Assembly: GCA_964035575.1 (NCBI GenBank)
Contig: OZ037867.1
Coordinates: forward strand, 1,178,001 to 1,242,000
Length of the DNA stretch: 64,000 nucleotides
Reading direction: 5' to 3'
DNA from: Rhynchopus sp. YZ270_cl-10
Taxonomy: Eukaryota; Euglenozoa; Diplonemea; Diplonemida; Diplonemidae
Each line of letters begins with the position of its first letter. Positions within the stretch are counted from its first letter, which is position 1. The translations under genes were made by a program, and so were the position numbers. The notes beneath the pieces are model-generated. The model was not told the origin of the DNA. It ran no database searches and saw nothing but the letters and a program-made list of their open reading frames with translations. Below, one piece after another: positions 33,640 to 44,302 of the stretch.

Positions 33640-34510
33640 TTTCGTCCTTGTTTTTTTTCGACAAGGCAACGGGAAAAATGACTAAGGGGAAAGGGGAAAA
33701 AAGGGAAAAACGGGAATTTGGAGGATCCCCTATTTTGAGGATCATTTTTCACAGTCACATTTTACCTTAGCAAAATCCGAAAAAAAAAATTTTTTTTTCG
33801 AAAATTTTTTGGCCCCCTGGGGTGGGGTCTGGGGGCACCGAAAAATGCAAAAAAACGCAAAAATCGGGTGTTTTGAGCATCTGTGGTTACACCATATACA
33901 CGTCTCTGTACAAGCCTATGCTATAGGCAAGGCGCTGTTTGACCCAAAAAAAAAAATTTTTTTTTTCACGAAAACCGAGTTTTCGTCACCTGTGGGTGGT
34001 CGTAGGATCGAAATTTGTGAAAAATTTTCACTTTTTTTTTTGACCCAAAAAATTTTTTTTCGACAAGGCAACGGGAAAAATGACTAAGGGGAAAGGGGAA
34101 AAAAGCCCCAGTGTTGTCTGCCAATCCCCTTAACCCAACAAAAGACTACAAAACAAAAACAATCTAGACAAAGCCGCCCCCATCCCCGTCCAGGCAAAAT
34201 AAAAAAGTAAAAGAATGCCCTTCCTCAGTCCGGAAGTATCACCTCAACCGGTTACCTGCCGTAAAAGAGAGAGAGGCTACAGAACTATTCATACATGATG
34301 AAGAAAAAAAAAAGGGAAAAACGGGAATTTTGAGGATCCTCTATTTTGAGGATCGTTTTCACAGTCACATTTTACCTTAGCAAAATCCGAAAAAAAAATT
34401 TTTTTTTCAGAAAATTTTTTAGACCCCTGAGGTGGGTCTTGGGGCACCGAAAAATGCAAAAAAACGTAAAAATCGGGTGTTTTGAGCATCTGTGGTTACA
34501 CCATATACAC
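33640..34510 (+). repeat. duplicated repeat block, second copy split by an insert
   Basis: A block reading CGACAAGGCAACGGGAAAAA, CATTTTACCTTAGCAAAATC and GGTGGGTCTTGGGGCACCG-like words lies at about 33650-33840. It is repeated at 34053-34107 plus 34306-34450, with the SINE-like insert 34108-34305 between the two halves. The flanks belong to the 'CAAAATACGG' family. No gene. Confidence 0.7.
34108..34305 (+). mobile_element. SINE-like insert with A-rich 3' end, copy 2
   Basis: An insert of about 198 bp interrupts a repeat whose uninterrupted version lies at 33650-33840. It begins CCCCAGTGTTGTCTGCC and ends ATGATGAAG plus an A-run. Its inverse is at 29871-30025. The A-tail favours retroposition; a Pol III promoter is not evident. 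Confidence 0.5.
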
Positions 34511-35575
34511 GTCTGTAACCCCACATAGGCCCATTAGCATGGTTTCGTTAGCCCTTGTGGCATGCCCTCCTGCAGTTTCCTGCTCATCGGCGGCCTCTAG
34601 TCCGTGTGGACTTGGGCCACTACCAGCTTCCGGAGGAGCGACGCTCACGTGCGAGCGTCGGACCGGTCACTGCTCTGGGTGCCATGTGCTCTAGCCAATT
34701 CTTGACGAGGATGGGGGTGCAGACCGCCAAGTCCGGACGGTCGGAGGGAACCTTCCCCACCGCACGTCAGTTCTCCTAAGCTCCTTGTGACTTGACTCGT
34801 GCCGGTGCTGGTGTCTACAAGCTTCAACCTCTTCTTGTGACCCACCGAGCACGCAGCCAACAGTGCGTCAAACCCTCAAGATCCTGTAGCACCGAGGATG
34901 TGTGAGCCCCAAGCGTCTGCGCCAGGACATACGCCGTCTGCCATCAAGCGGAGGGTGCTCCAATACTCCTCAGACACGAAGGAGCAATCACAGCGATCAC
35001 GAACCACACGATTTGAGTTGTATTGAGGCAGTTTCACAGGTGGTCAGCGGGAGGCTTCACAAAGCAACACCGCTTCCGGAGATGACCGGCTCCCCTCTTC
35101 CTCAACATGCACCAGAGCCCTATTTTTCACAAGCGGTCCCGAAACCTTAAAGTTTGCGCAAGCCCTGGAGTCATCCGATGACGCAAGGCAAGTCACTCTC
35201 CCAAAGCGATGGCATTGGATGGCAGTATCCGAAGTCAGACCTCCGGAAATATTGAATCCTTAATGGACGACTTCAATGTGATCGCTGCCTTCTCCCTCTA
35301 CGTCCCACCCTTCAAGAACACGGAGACTCGCAAGCTGCAAGTATTTTGAGGTTGTTTCTGCGAGCCCCGACCTATACCGTTCATCTTCGGAGATATGTAC
35401 AGTGTGCGCACTACTTTCCGCAGGAAGAACGGGCCCATTTTGGGCTCCGACCTCAGAGGCCGTTTTCGAGGACAGCTACAGTGGGATATTTCGGTTCCTC
35501 AATTTTTTATAAAAAAGCGAAAATCTGCCTATGTGCTTGAAAAATGCTGTGCATTTTTGGTAGAATTTTTTAAAA
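34511..35575. other. unassigned stretch with short mixed-composition frames
   Basis: Several short frames have ordinary amino-acid composition, for example SLMDDFNVIAAFSLYVPPF near 35260-35325, but none has both a start and a length that would make a gene and I recognise no domain. It could be the exons of a spliced gene or an old relic. It lacks the A/T palindromes of the flanking repeats. Confidence 0.3.
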
Positions 35576-35579
35576 AATG

Positions 35580-36030
35580 CTATACTCCCCTATGACTGGA
35601 CCCAACTCCCCTCACTCTTTTTTTGGTCAAAAACACCCCAAATTTTTCTACCTTTTTTTCCGTTTTTTCCGTTTTTGACCTTTTTAGACACCCTCCAAAA
35701 AAAAAATTTTTTTTTCGGGAAAATTTCGGCCACTGAGGTGGGTCTTTGGGCACCAAAAAATGCAAAAAAAATGCAAAAATCGGGTGTTTTGACCATCTGT
35801 GGTTACACAAAACACACTTCTGTGTACAAGCCTACACCAATACAGTGGTAATACAAGGCGATTTTTGACCAAAAAAAAATTTTTTTTTTCGCCCAAAATC
35901 GGGCGTGGTACGTCATAAAATGGCCCAAAAAATCCAAGGAAAACCTTCGATTGGGCAAATTATGAAAAAAATTTTCAAGTCAAATTTTCAACCAAAATAC
36001 GGTCATTTTGTTCACACAGTGATTCTACGT
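35580..36030. repeat. dispersed 'CAAAATACGG' repeat, long copy
   Basis: Contains CATAAAATGGCCCAAAAAAT and AACCAAAATACGGTCATTTT, matching 7960-8060. Its first 70 bp (CCTATGACTGGACCCAACTC) recur at 39855. No coding content. Confidence 0.75.
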
Positions 36031-36126
36031 CATGCTAGCTTCCTGTGCAGAACTCCAGCAATTCACCAATGCCGGCATCTATCTTTCCATTATCGCCATT
36101 GCACTTCGTTCACGCCATTGCACTTC

Positions 36127-36753
36127 GAGTATGTTGGAGTGGAGTGCGGAGAGCGACTGTATATATGGCGATGTAGGTGCCTGCCTGGCGCACATGATGA
36201 AGGTGCTGGTGGGGGGAGGCCCAGGAGGGGCTGCTGCCGTAGAGGGACTCCATCATCACGACAGCGACCGAGGGTCCATCCCTGGAGTTGGGGTGGGTCT
36301 GGATGGTTGTAGGCCGTCGCCTTATCCAGTATGGCGACGGCTCCTTCTCTCGGCACGTCTCCCGTGCGCAGCTGCTCTCATAGCTATACATTTCAAACAT
36401 GCAAACCACATCAGGCGTTAACAACTGAGGACTGAAAGGAAATAAGCAACAAGACTCTGTCATTGTATCGCATCTAATGGCAAACAACAGTTTGCACTGT
36501 ATAAACTGTGCAATGATATGCACAACATGACCTTTTACCTCCCCGGGCCCCATCTGGGACCCTCACCACCCCCCTGGTGTGTACATACCTGCCAGCACCT
36601 GCCCCCACAACCCACAAGAACCCACCAAAAGAGTCCACCTAGGGGGACTATAGTCCCCCTAGGGGGACTCTATAGTCCCCCTAGGGGGACTCTTTGAGTC
36701 CCCCTTTAAGTCCCCCCCAAAGAGTAACTCCCCCCCGGGTAGACTCCACCGTG
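36127..36753. mobile_element. partial copy of the 26063-29369 element (right end)
   Basis: 627 bp equal in length and nearly identical to 28743-29369, ending GACTCCACCGTG. The join at 36127 is abrupt. Whether it arose by transposition of a shorter derivative or by segmental copying cannot be told from one end. Confidence 0.85.
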
Positions 36754-38040
36754 CAGGCCACATATGAACAGCAGGCCTAATGCTAACTTTGGGGGAGGGG
36801 GGAAAAAAGTGAACCGACGGAAAAAAAAAAAAAAAAACGAAAAAAAAAAATTCCCTCCGGGAAGGGGTCCAGGGTTTTCGCTTATCTTAATGAAAAAAAA
36901 TTTTCCCCAAAATCGTGAAGATATGTCCAAAAAGGGGTCAACAAAAAATTTTTCGCGCTCCGCGCGAAAAGGTCCGTTCATTTCGCGTAAATACGCGATG
37001 ACGTGGGATGGTAACGTACATCAAGAACCAAACCAACCCTTTTCTCACGTTTTTCCACGTCAAGCCCTCGCATTAGGTTCTCTCTAGTGAACGAAACCTT
37101 CCCTCAGGACAAGAAGAAACGGCGGTTGATATCAAAACTTTCTGGCGAAGCCACGGTACGCAACATTTCAAAATTTGTGACCTAAAACCGAACATTTTTA
37201 CAGCCAAACTATGGTAGAGGTCTGTGGGCTGCCAGTTTTTGAGCTACGCCGCAGGCGCACGGTAGGCTACTTTTTAAATTTTTGCCGGCAAGGGGGGTGC
37301 ATCATTGAGTCCCTGAAACAAGTCTCCATCGTCACCGCCACCGCCATCGCAATCGCCATCTTCGCTTTCCTCTTTAACATCAACAGATGCAACACTGCTC
37401 TCTGTATCTTCAGAGATCAGAACTTCTCCAACACTCGATGTCTCGTCGACTGACAGACCCTCCTCCTCCTCGAACCCAGTGGTGGGGGCCGCAGTATGCA
37501 CTGCTGTGTCCTTCTTTTAATCTCCCTTCCTCCTGAAGATGCGGGCGCAGGTGCCCACATCTCCAGGACCAAGGTACCCACGGCATACCACAGGCAGAGA
37601 ACCCCCCATCCCAAAAAACCCCCATTTTTAAGGGTGAACCGACGAACCAACGGATAAATAAAAAAAATAATAAATAAAAGTGAACCGACGAACCAACGGT
37701 TAGCATTAGGCCTGTATGAACAGAGATGCCCCGCCAACGTGCGGACCGAAAGCTCGGAATGGGTCTACCGGGCCACATATGAGCGGAGATGCCCCGCCAA
37801 CGTACCGGACCGAAAGCTCGGAATGGGTTTTTGCCGCTGTACACTGTAGTATACTACCTGAACTGAGCATGTGTATATGTCCGAGCCTCGACCAACACGG
37901 ACATATGCACGGGGGGGCGTAGGTATTTGGTGTTGTTCATTTACCACTTTCCGCAATCAATCCGGAAATGCAATTGAGCTCAATTTCGGGTAGTTTAGGA
38001 TGACGACAAAAGTGGGCGTACCCCCTTGTTTAAAGTTTAA
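36754..38040. repeat. repeat-rich stretch with inverted and duplicated modules
   Basis: Inverted words GGCCTAATGCTAAC and GTTAGCATTAGGCC lie at about 36773 and 37698. GTGAACCGACG occurs at 36809, 37634 and 37680. AGATGCCCCGCCAACGTGCGG followed by CCGAAAGCTCGG occurs at about 37724, in a close variant at 37785 and again near 39149. A GCGCTCCGCGCG hairpin is at about 36955. On the minus strand 37274-37501 there is an acidic open frame (GFEEEEGLSVDETSSVGEVL) without ATG; it might be an exon but is weak. Confidence 0.5.
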
Positions 38041-38044
38041 TGTA

Positions 38045-38255
38045 CACCTTCAAAATTTTTTCCGCTCGCTACGCTCGCGGAGGTACACCTTTAAATATTT
38101 TCCCGCTCGCTTCGCTCGCGGAGGTACACCTTCAAAAAATTTTCCGCTCGCTACGCTCGCGGAGGTACACCTTCATTTTTTTTCCCGCTCGCTTCGCTCG
38201 CGGAAGTACACCTTAAAAATTTTCCGCTCGCTACGCTCGCAGAGGTACACCTTAA
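38045..38255. repeat. five hairpin units, CGCTCGCTTCGCTCGCGG type
   Basis: Five head-to-tail units of roughly 40 bp each combine a CGCTCGCTACGCTCGCGG or CGCTCGCTTCGCTCGCGG hairpin with GAGGTACACCTTC and a short A/T run. The apex alternates CTACG and CTTCG. Function unknown; it could be a satellite built from the same small palindrome seen elsewhere. Confidence 0.9.
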
Positions 38256-38307
38256 ACTTTAAATTTTTGTTAACCCCTTAGACCCCAAGCCGTTTTTTGG
38301 ACCCACT

Positions 38308-38930
38308 CAGAGATTACGCTCCACGTGGAACGTATGGAAATCCATACGTGAATTGTTTTTGAAAAGGTGGAATCCATACGTGTCCATACGTAGGTAATTT
38401 GGGTTTTGGATTGGGGCTGGGGTGGGGTAGGTGAGGGTGAGGGGTGGGGCTCCGCCCCCGCCTCTCACCTACCCCCTACAGAATTCTATTTGTAGGAGAC
38501 AATTTTCTATTTTACCGGAAAAGGAGCATGCAGCATGGCGAAAGAAAAAAAGTAGCGTACCGTGCGCCTGCGGCGCTAGATTGCAGTACACCCTTCCCGT
38601 GACATAGTAGGCAATTTTAATCGCAATTTTTAGAAATGTTGCGTACCGTGGCTTCGCCAGAAACTTTCGTTTTATCAAAATATGGAAGTAATATTTACGG
38701 AACTAGACCATAGTTACCAACGAAAGTGACATTTTATGTAAAGATTTTTAAGAAATGTTGCGTACCGTGGCTTCGCCAGTGCCATGACTGATGATTTCTC
38801 CAGTTCTTCGAACTTTCACAGCCCTTCTCAACCAAAGCGCGCGCGAAGCGCGAATTGTTTTTGCTTAGAATTGTACGTGTTGAAAATCCATACGTACTTT
38901 TTTATTTTTGGGGGAGCTGCGTAATCCCTG
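38308..38930. mobile_element. non-autonomous hAT-like element with perfect 8-bp duplication
   Basis: The 623-bp element starts CAGAGATTACGC and, read inwards from its right end, CAGGGATTACGC. GACCCACT flanks it at 38300-38307 and 38931-38938. Subterminal copies of TCCATACGT near both ends look like transposase-binding sites. Internally it holds GTGCGCCTGCGGCGC once and GCGTACCGTGGCTTCGCC twice. A 5'-truncated relative is at 11119-11627. Confidence 0.9.
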
Positions 38931-38939
38931 GACCCACTT

Positions 38940-39847
38940 TTGAGTTTTGGTTTTTGGGACTTTCCGACCGGTAAAGGGACCCCAGATGCAAATTTTTGAT
39001 CGTACCTGGCTGCAATTGAAAGATTTTGAACACGGCTTTCAATTCCATTTAAGTACCTATCCCCCCCGCGGATATGTCCGGACCCATTTTTGATGTGTAT
39101 ATGCCCGGCACTTTCCTGAAAATTTTCCGGACATATCCACATATGAGGGGAGATGCCCCGCCAACGTGCGGGGCCGAAAGCTCGGCAACCAGAGTATCGA
39201 ACCCGTACGTACATAACGGAGATCCACGAGCCCACCCAAAGGCGGAGGAGCGGTCAAGGAGGGTCTAGCCGAAGGCGGACGAGCTAGCCCAATCCGGACG
39301 AGCGAGCCTCAATCTAGACGAGCGAGCCTCATAAAGCACACCAGCTCCAATCTGACGGGGAACTTCGAGCCTCTAAGCCCAGAGAAAGAACCTGGCCACC
39401 GGAGGGCCCTAACGGCCCGACGAGGAGGCGCCCCATAGGGCGCTGGGGCCAAGGGACTTAAGTCGCCCTAACGCTTCGCTAAGTACCTGGAAAAATCCCT
39501 AAGGAAAAAAGTGGAAAAAAAGTGTCTCAAAATTGACATCTATTTTTTGACCTTTTTGCTGGGTAGGTTTGGGTCGGTCCGACCTGACCCTACTGAGTCG
39601 GTTTAAGTCGGATCGGTAGCCTTGTCCCCTATCATCTCCCCTCTTCCCCCTTTTAATACAAGGCAGTCTCGTGACTATGTAACCTACAAAACCACCATTT
39701 AAGCACCTCAGTATCATGCCCCATCTAAGCACCCTCAACCCTCATCCACAGATTCGCCTCCTTAAACCTGCAAACCTGCAAACCTTCTAACACCTCAGAG
39801 GGCAAGGCCCGCAAACCCTTATTCCAATGGAAGAATTTTTCAAAAAT
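38940..39847. other. no gene seen; GC-rich repeats
   Basis: Contains the AGATGCCCCGCCAACGTGCGG/CCGAAAGCTCGG motif (39149-39185), repeated GACGAGCGAGCCTCA words (39296-39332), and CCCTAACGGCCC and GCGCCCCATAGGGCGC palindromes near 39410-39440. No credible coding frame. Confidence 0.5.
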
Positions 39848-40120
39848 TCTCTATACTTCCTATGACTGGACCCAACTCCCCTCACTATTTTTCCCTAAAA
39901 AAACGCAAAAAACGCCCAAAAAATTCTGCCAAAAATATCAAAAATATCAAAAATGCGCATTTTTGCCGTGCCTCCATTAAAACAAAAATCGAGCAATGCC
40001 ACATATTTTCACCCCAGAACCTATCCCGAGGGGTACCCAGGCTGTTTCGGGGTGTTTAGAAGGACTTCGTGGGACTTAGAACCATGTTTCAAAAAGTGTC
40101 AAGCACCTGGTACCAAGGGT
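39848..40120 (+). repeat. dispersed repeat, same family as the 56367-57126 fold-back
   Basis: The span 39990-40118 (CCACATATTTTCACCCCAGA, CTATCCCGAGGGGTACCCAG, ACCATGTTTCAAAAAG) recurs at 56619-56735 and inverted at 56760-56875. It ends about 90 bp upstream of the peptidase gene, so it may overlap that gene's promoter region. Confidence 0.8.
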
Positions 40121-40209
40121 TCCTCTGTTATATCAGTTTTTCGGGTTGAAGTTTTTCAGTTATCACACCGTACACGTTCACCCCAGCAGGCTAAACTTTA
40201 CAACACGAG

Positions 40210-41352
40210 ATGCAGAGGAATAGGAACAGGGGGAGAGGTGCCTTACAAAGGGATCGCGACATCAATCAGGTGATGCGTGCTGGCCGTTACTTCGCTGTTG
40301 TTCTGGTATTTGTACTTCTCTTCGTCTCATGGATGTCAAGTCGAAACAATACGAAAGTAACAGACACAACAATTACCGCTGTGAATGAACTGATGAAGAG
40401 GCGCGGGGTGATCGTCCCCGCCGGAGTAACACTTCAGTGGGAGCACCTTGAGGAGGAGGACGAGAAGAATAATCGCAGCGGTGGTACCGGCGGACTCACT
40501 GACGGAACCAGCAGCTGCTCGAGGGCCGCCCGCCTCGTGAATGGTGACACAACTGATGGCGAGGGAGAGTTTACACTCCAGGACAAGTTCAAGGAGTTTA
40601 CCAAGAAGTATCCTGCGTGGGGAGATGCCAAGAAGTCGTACGTATTTTGGCGGGACTTTCCAGCAGTGGAGCATATCAGCGCTGACGACTTGATGGTTGC
40701 ACGTGTGCAGGAATCCGGACTATGCTACCTCCTGGCTCCTATCGTTCTGCAGCATTATCTCGTGACCTGTGGGAGCGGTGGCACTGAGCATCAGATGATT
40801 AACGCGGGGAAGTTTATTGCTAAGGAGTTCACCGCAAGACAGATCTTTGATCACCTGACGAAAGAGGACGGCGGCCCCTCACAGAGATTTGCAATGCAGA
40901 TCATGGGGCTGCATTGGAATGAGCTGGAGGTGGCGGACATCAGGGAGAACTTATTTTTACCTACAACAGAGGTTCTGGCTGCGAGACTGAAGAAGTACGG
41001 CGTAGGGCTGGTGTCTTACATGCACGCGGACAGCAACTTCAACGACGGGACGGACAAGTGCTCATACCTCGACGACGATTCCAATCCCGACGGAGGTGGT
41101 CACGCGATGGTGGTGGTCGGTCACCGGACTCACGCAGGACGCCACATATTTCTCTTGCAGAACTGGTGGAGAAACAAGCAGCTGATTGAGGTATCGGCAG
41201 AGTACATGGCCAAATCAAAGGCACAAGTGCAGTTCGTGACAAAGAACTTGGAGCACATCCCGGAAACCTTTCCCACCATTGAAGCTTCATACGCTGTAAC
41301 GTCCGTCGACAAAAGTGCCACCATGATGCCAGCAGGGGTGTCAAGTGCATAG
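40210..41352 (+). CDS. membrane-anchored papain-like (C1-type) cysteine peptidase
   Basis: A single-exon frame of 380 codons runs from ATG 40210 to TAG 41350-41352. A basic N-terminus (MQRNRNRGRG) precedes one hydrophobic segment at residues about 28-41 (YFAVVLVFVLLFVSW), a signal anchor without an obvious cleavage site, which predicts a lumenal or vacuolar catalytic domain. QESGLCYLLAPIVLQHY (Gln167, Cys172) fits the oxyanion Gln and nucleophile Cys of papain-family enzymes; GGHAMVVVGH (His298) and LLQNWW (Asn318) supply the rest of the triad. Spacing is close to papain, but the usual GSCWAF is GLCYLL, so it is a divergent member. Residues about 80-125 are low-complexity. Codon use and an intact frame make this the best host-gene candidate; capture by a mobile element cannot be excluded. 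Confidence 0.85.
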   Translation: MQRNRNRGRGALQRDRDINQVMRAGRYFAVVLVFVLLFVSWMSSRNNTKVTDTTITAVNELMKRRGVIVPAGVTLQWEHLEEEDEKNNRSGGTGGLTDGTSSCSRAARLVNGDTTDGEGEFTLQDKFKEFTKKYPAWGDAKKSYVFWRDFPAVEHISADDLMVARVQESGLCYLLAPIVLQHYLVTCGSGGTEHQMINAGKFIAKEFTARQIFDHLTKEDGGPSQRFAMQIMGLHWNELEVADIRENLFLPTTEVLAARLKKYGVGLVSYMHADSNFNDGTDKCSYLDDDSNPDGGGHAMVVVGHRTHAGRHIFLLQNWWRNKQLIEVSAEYMAKSKAQVQFVTKNLEHIPETFPTIEASYAVTSVDKSATMMPAGVSSA

Positions 41353-41613
41353 TTTCACATCGTTATGCACAAACGTTAGAGCAACGTCAGCTAAATCTCA
41401 TATCATCATTGACCGGAGAAATGGATCCAGCGTTTCGCACTTTTGCAACTCGCATTGTATGGGGTTTCCTGTTCATGGCCTATTCCTATTAATTGCAAAG
41501 GAATATCATGATGAAGTTCTAATTTTTGAAAGTATGTGCCCATAAATCTATGTTATCATTTTTTTTTTTCTCTTCACAGCAGTGTCTTATTCAGGAATCC
41601 GGTTTTTCAGTTT
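41353..41613. other. peptidase 3' flank, nothing further recognised
   Basis: A/T-rich downstream sequence with no repeat match that I can see. No clear polyadenylation signal could be chosen. It ends at the G tract that opens the next element. Confidence 0.5.
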
Positions 41614-41885
41614 GGGGGGGGGGGGTAGGGGGGTCCGTCCGGCCGTTTTTGCTGTCCAAAACCGCTTTTTTTGAAGAAAAACCCCGAAAAATCACTCAAA
41701 ACCACCCAAAACCCCCCCAAAACCACCCAAAAACCACCCAAAATTACAAAAAATGCACTTCTGAGCACCAATTTTCATTTTTTTCTGACTTTTTGGCACT
41801 TTTTTCCGCTTTTTTCACTGCAATTTGACCTCCAAATATGCCTAAATTACCATAATCTGAGACAACAGAGCGACCAGTGATGGCA

Positions 41886-42085
41886 GGATACGGTAGGATA
41901 CGGTCGTATCCCAGGATTAGGGATACGGATACGGATACAGTATCGCACGTACCCTGTATCCTGTATCCGCCTGTATCCTATATCCTTAACAATCCTTAAC
42001 GTATCCTTACGTATCCCGTATCCGTATCCGCCGTATCCGTATCCGTATCCTCCCGTATCCTCGTATAGAGGGTATAGAGGGTCGC
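41886..42085. repeat. GGATAC/GTATCC palindromic array
   Basis: About 200 bp consist of the hexamer GGATAC and its complement GTATCC with short spacers, first one strand then the other, so the array can fold back. No gene. Confidence 0.9.
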
Positions 42086-42089
42086 ATTG

Positions 42090-42262
42090 CACGGCGGGGT
42101 CCGCACACCCGAGGGTACGTAAATTTTACGGACCCTCTTTACGGACCCTCAAGTGCGGACCCGGGTCCGTAATTACGTACCCTAGGGTACCTAATCACGT
42201 GGTCTAAGGTGGGAAATCACTGTTTGGATGTGTGACTGCTGGTCGAAAAGCCCTGGGAGCAA
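42090..42262. repeat. solo end of the CACGGCGGGGTCC family
   Basis: Begins CACGGCGGGGTCCGCACACC and continues with palindromic TACGGACCC words to GGGCTTTTCGACC-like sequence (read on the opposite strand). The same 170-bp unit, inverted, forms the right end of the element at 51250-54860. No partner end lies nearby. Confidence 0.75.
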
Positions 42263-42356
42263 ACCCCCCTGTGACCCACTCTGAGGGTGTTTTTCACCCG
42301 CAATTGCCTTGGAGATGACCAGAAGTTTAATAATGAGTTTTTTGTACGGTCATTTA

Positions 42357-42612
42357 CTACACGACGGGACCCAGTGACAAGTGACAAGTGAAAATGACAA
42401 GTGAATGACAAGTGAAAAAGTGACAAGTAAATGACAAGTGAATGACAAGTAAATCACTTGTCATGACAAGTGAATAGCCTATATTCCAATAGAAAATCAC
42501 TTGTCATGACAAGTGACTCACTTGTCATGACAAGTGACTTTTTTGAGTGACAAGTGACAAGTGAAATGACATGTGATTCACTTGTCACTTGTCACTGGGT
42601 CCCGTCGTGTAG
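42357..42612. mobile_element. small palindromic element filled with TGACAAGTG
   Basis: The ends are CTACACGACGGGACCCAGTG and its complement; everything between is TGACAAGTGA or TCACTTGTCA in alternating orientation. A related block lies at 57128-57250. It can fold into one long cruciform. Confidence 0.85.
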
Positions 42613-43890
42613 GGAGTCGGACCCCCTACCCCCCCCCCCCCCTAGGGGGGTCCACGTAGAAGGAATTCCTTAAGGATTTGCTGTCCCAAACCCATTTTTT
42701 TGAAATTTAGGTGAAGAAACCCACTAAAAAGGTCGTACCTGGCCGCAAATCGCCCTGGGGATCACGAAAATATCCCATTAAACCACCTGACAACCTCTAC
42801 AGAGACTTTCCTGGTTAAAAAAAATCGGTTTTTTGTGAAAAATCTCCAAAAATAGCGTCATCAAATCGTCATCAACATGGGCCAAAATGCAACACTTACC
42901 AAAAAAATTCTCCAATCAGACAAAAATCCTTCTAAACACCCGAAAAACACCCCAGTCCACATCCGGTGGGGTCCCAGGGTGGAAATATATAGTTTTTACA
43001 GCTTTTAGGGGTCCTGTGTGGGCCCCAGATGCATTTTGCAGTGGGTGTGTGTGCCCCAAACGCTTAAAAGTACCCTTTTTTTAGTCACTTTTTTGACTTT
43101 TTTTGTACCTGAAAACCCCCAAAAAAGTGCCAAGGTAGTCGGAATGGTGTCCAAACACCCAGGAAAATGTCCCCCAGACCCCATGTAGGGTGAAAAATAG
43201 CATTTTGGGCACTTGGGAGGGTTTTATAGGCCATGCAACACTTATGCAACACTTAAGCAACGGCTATGCAACGCCTAGCAGAAGACCACTTATTTACCAA
43301 AAAAAAATAATACCAATTCATTCAAAACACCAAAAAACCACCTCCGTCCACCTCCAATGAGGTCCCGAGGTGGAACTGTGTGGATTTTGCAGCTTTTTGG
43401 GGTCCCTAGGGGGTTTTTGAGGGTGTTTTTGTGTCTGCAACGCTTAAAATAACGGTATTTCCCCCCATCCTTTTGACGTATTTCGCACCCAAAATAAAAA
43501 CCCTAAAAGGCGTGTTCAGGCAGTCGCAGAAGTGTCTAAATCCCTCTGAACTGCCTGACAGACCTCCCGAGCTGTGGAAAATCGTACTTGCAACACTTGC
43601 CAGGGCTTTTTGGTCCCTGAAAATGACAACGTACCCTGTGCCCAAGTGCAGTAAAGCCTTCCTTGCCTCCTCCTATGACCAATGATTCTTGCGAATCCGT
43701 TGTCGGTGTCCTTGACCAAGTTGCAAGCCACCACGGAAGGAGCCAGCACCCCGACAACACCGACTCACTGTCGCTGGAACCTAGACATCCTCTACAGTCT
43801 AGGTTGGGTTCCGTCTTTCTCAAGGGAAGAACTTGCCGCAGGATACACCAAGCGCACCACAAAGGCAGGTCCATGCAAAGCACCCAGAAG

Positions 43891-44037
43891 TAGCAACTTG
43901 AAAAGTACAACACTAAAGTGCTTCATCTTTTCACAAAGACAGAGTTACGGGAATTTGCGGCAGATTGTGCACCCCTTGACGATGAAGACACCGGTACGCT
44001 GAATAAGGAGCCTCTGGTCGCTATGCTGTCTCAGTGA
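43891..44037 (+). pseudogene. relic of a SAP-like C-terminal tail
   Basis: A short frame reading VLHLFTKTELREFAADCAPL and ending LVAMLSQ resembles SAP DNA-binding motifs (leucine-helix-turn-leucine). The intact transposase at 45526-47771 also ends in a SAP-like tail (NNKTADELRTMYRGYNLP), so this may be the remains of a transposase once carried by this element. Confidence 0.35.
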
Positions 44038-44302
44038 GCAGTACAGGGATTCTATAGGCATATTAGGGGGTATAATTACATGGAAAAAGGCGGAAAAAGC
44101 GGAAAAAAACACCAAAAAATCAGAAAAAAGTACGAAATAGTGCTCAAAAGTGTGTTTTTCGTGGTTTTGGGTGATTTTTTGGGGGTTTGGGGGTCTTTTG
44201 GGGTGTTTTTTCGGGTTTTTCGCGGGTTTTTACAAAAAAAAGTGGTTTGGGACAGCAAAAACGGCCGGACGGACCCCCCTACCCCCCCCCCCCCCCCCCC
44301 CC

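Larger units (their letters stand above)
41626..44281. mobile_element. 2.66-kb TAGGG-ended element with TIRs of about 210 bp
   Basis: The left end TAGGGGGGTCCGTCCGGCCG is the inverted match of the right end, and the arms align for about 210 bp (to about 41835 and from about 44075). G12 lies outside the left end and C21 outside the right. The interior is composite: a GGATAC array, an end of the CACGGCGGGG family, a TGACAAGTG palindrome, a C14 junction at 42629-42642, and two diverged arm-like blocks (42690-43040, 43240-43640). It is non-autonomous. Confidence 0.85.

Noticed and set aside
38045-38255. CRISPR array
   Set aside because: Spacing is regular, but the spacers are also repetitive, there are no cas genes, and the context is eukaryotic.
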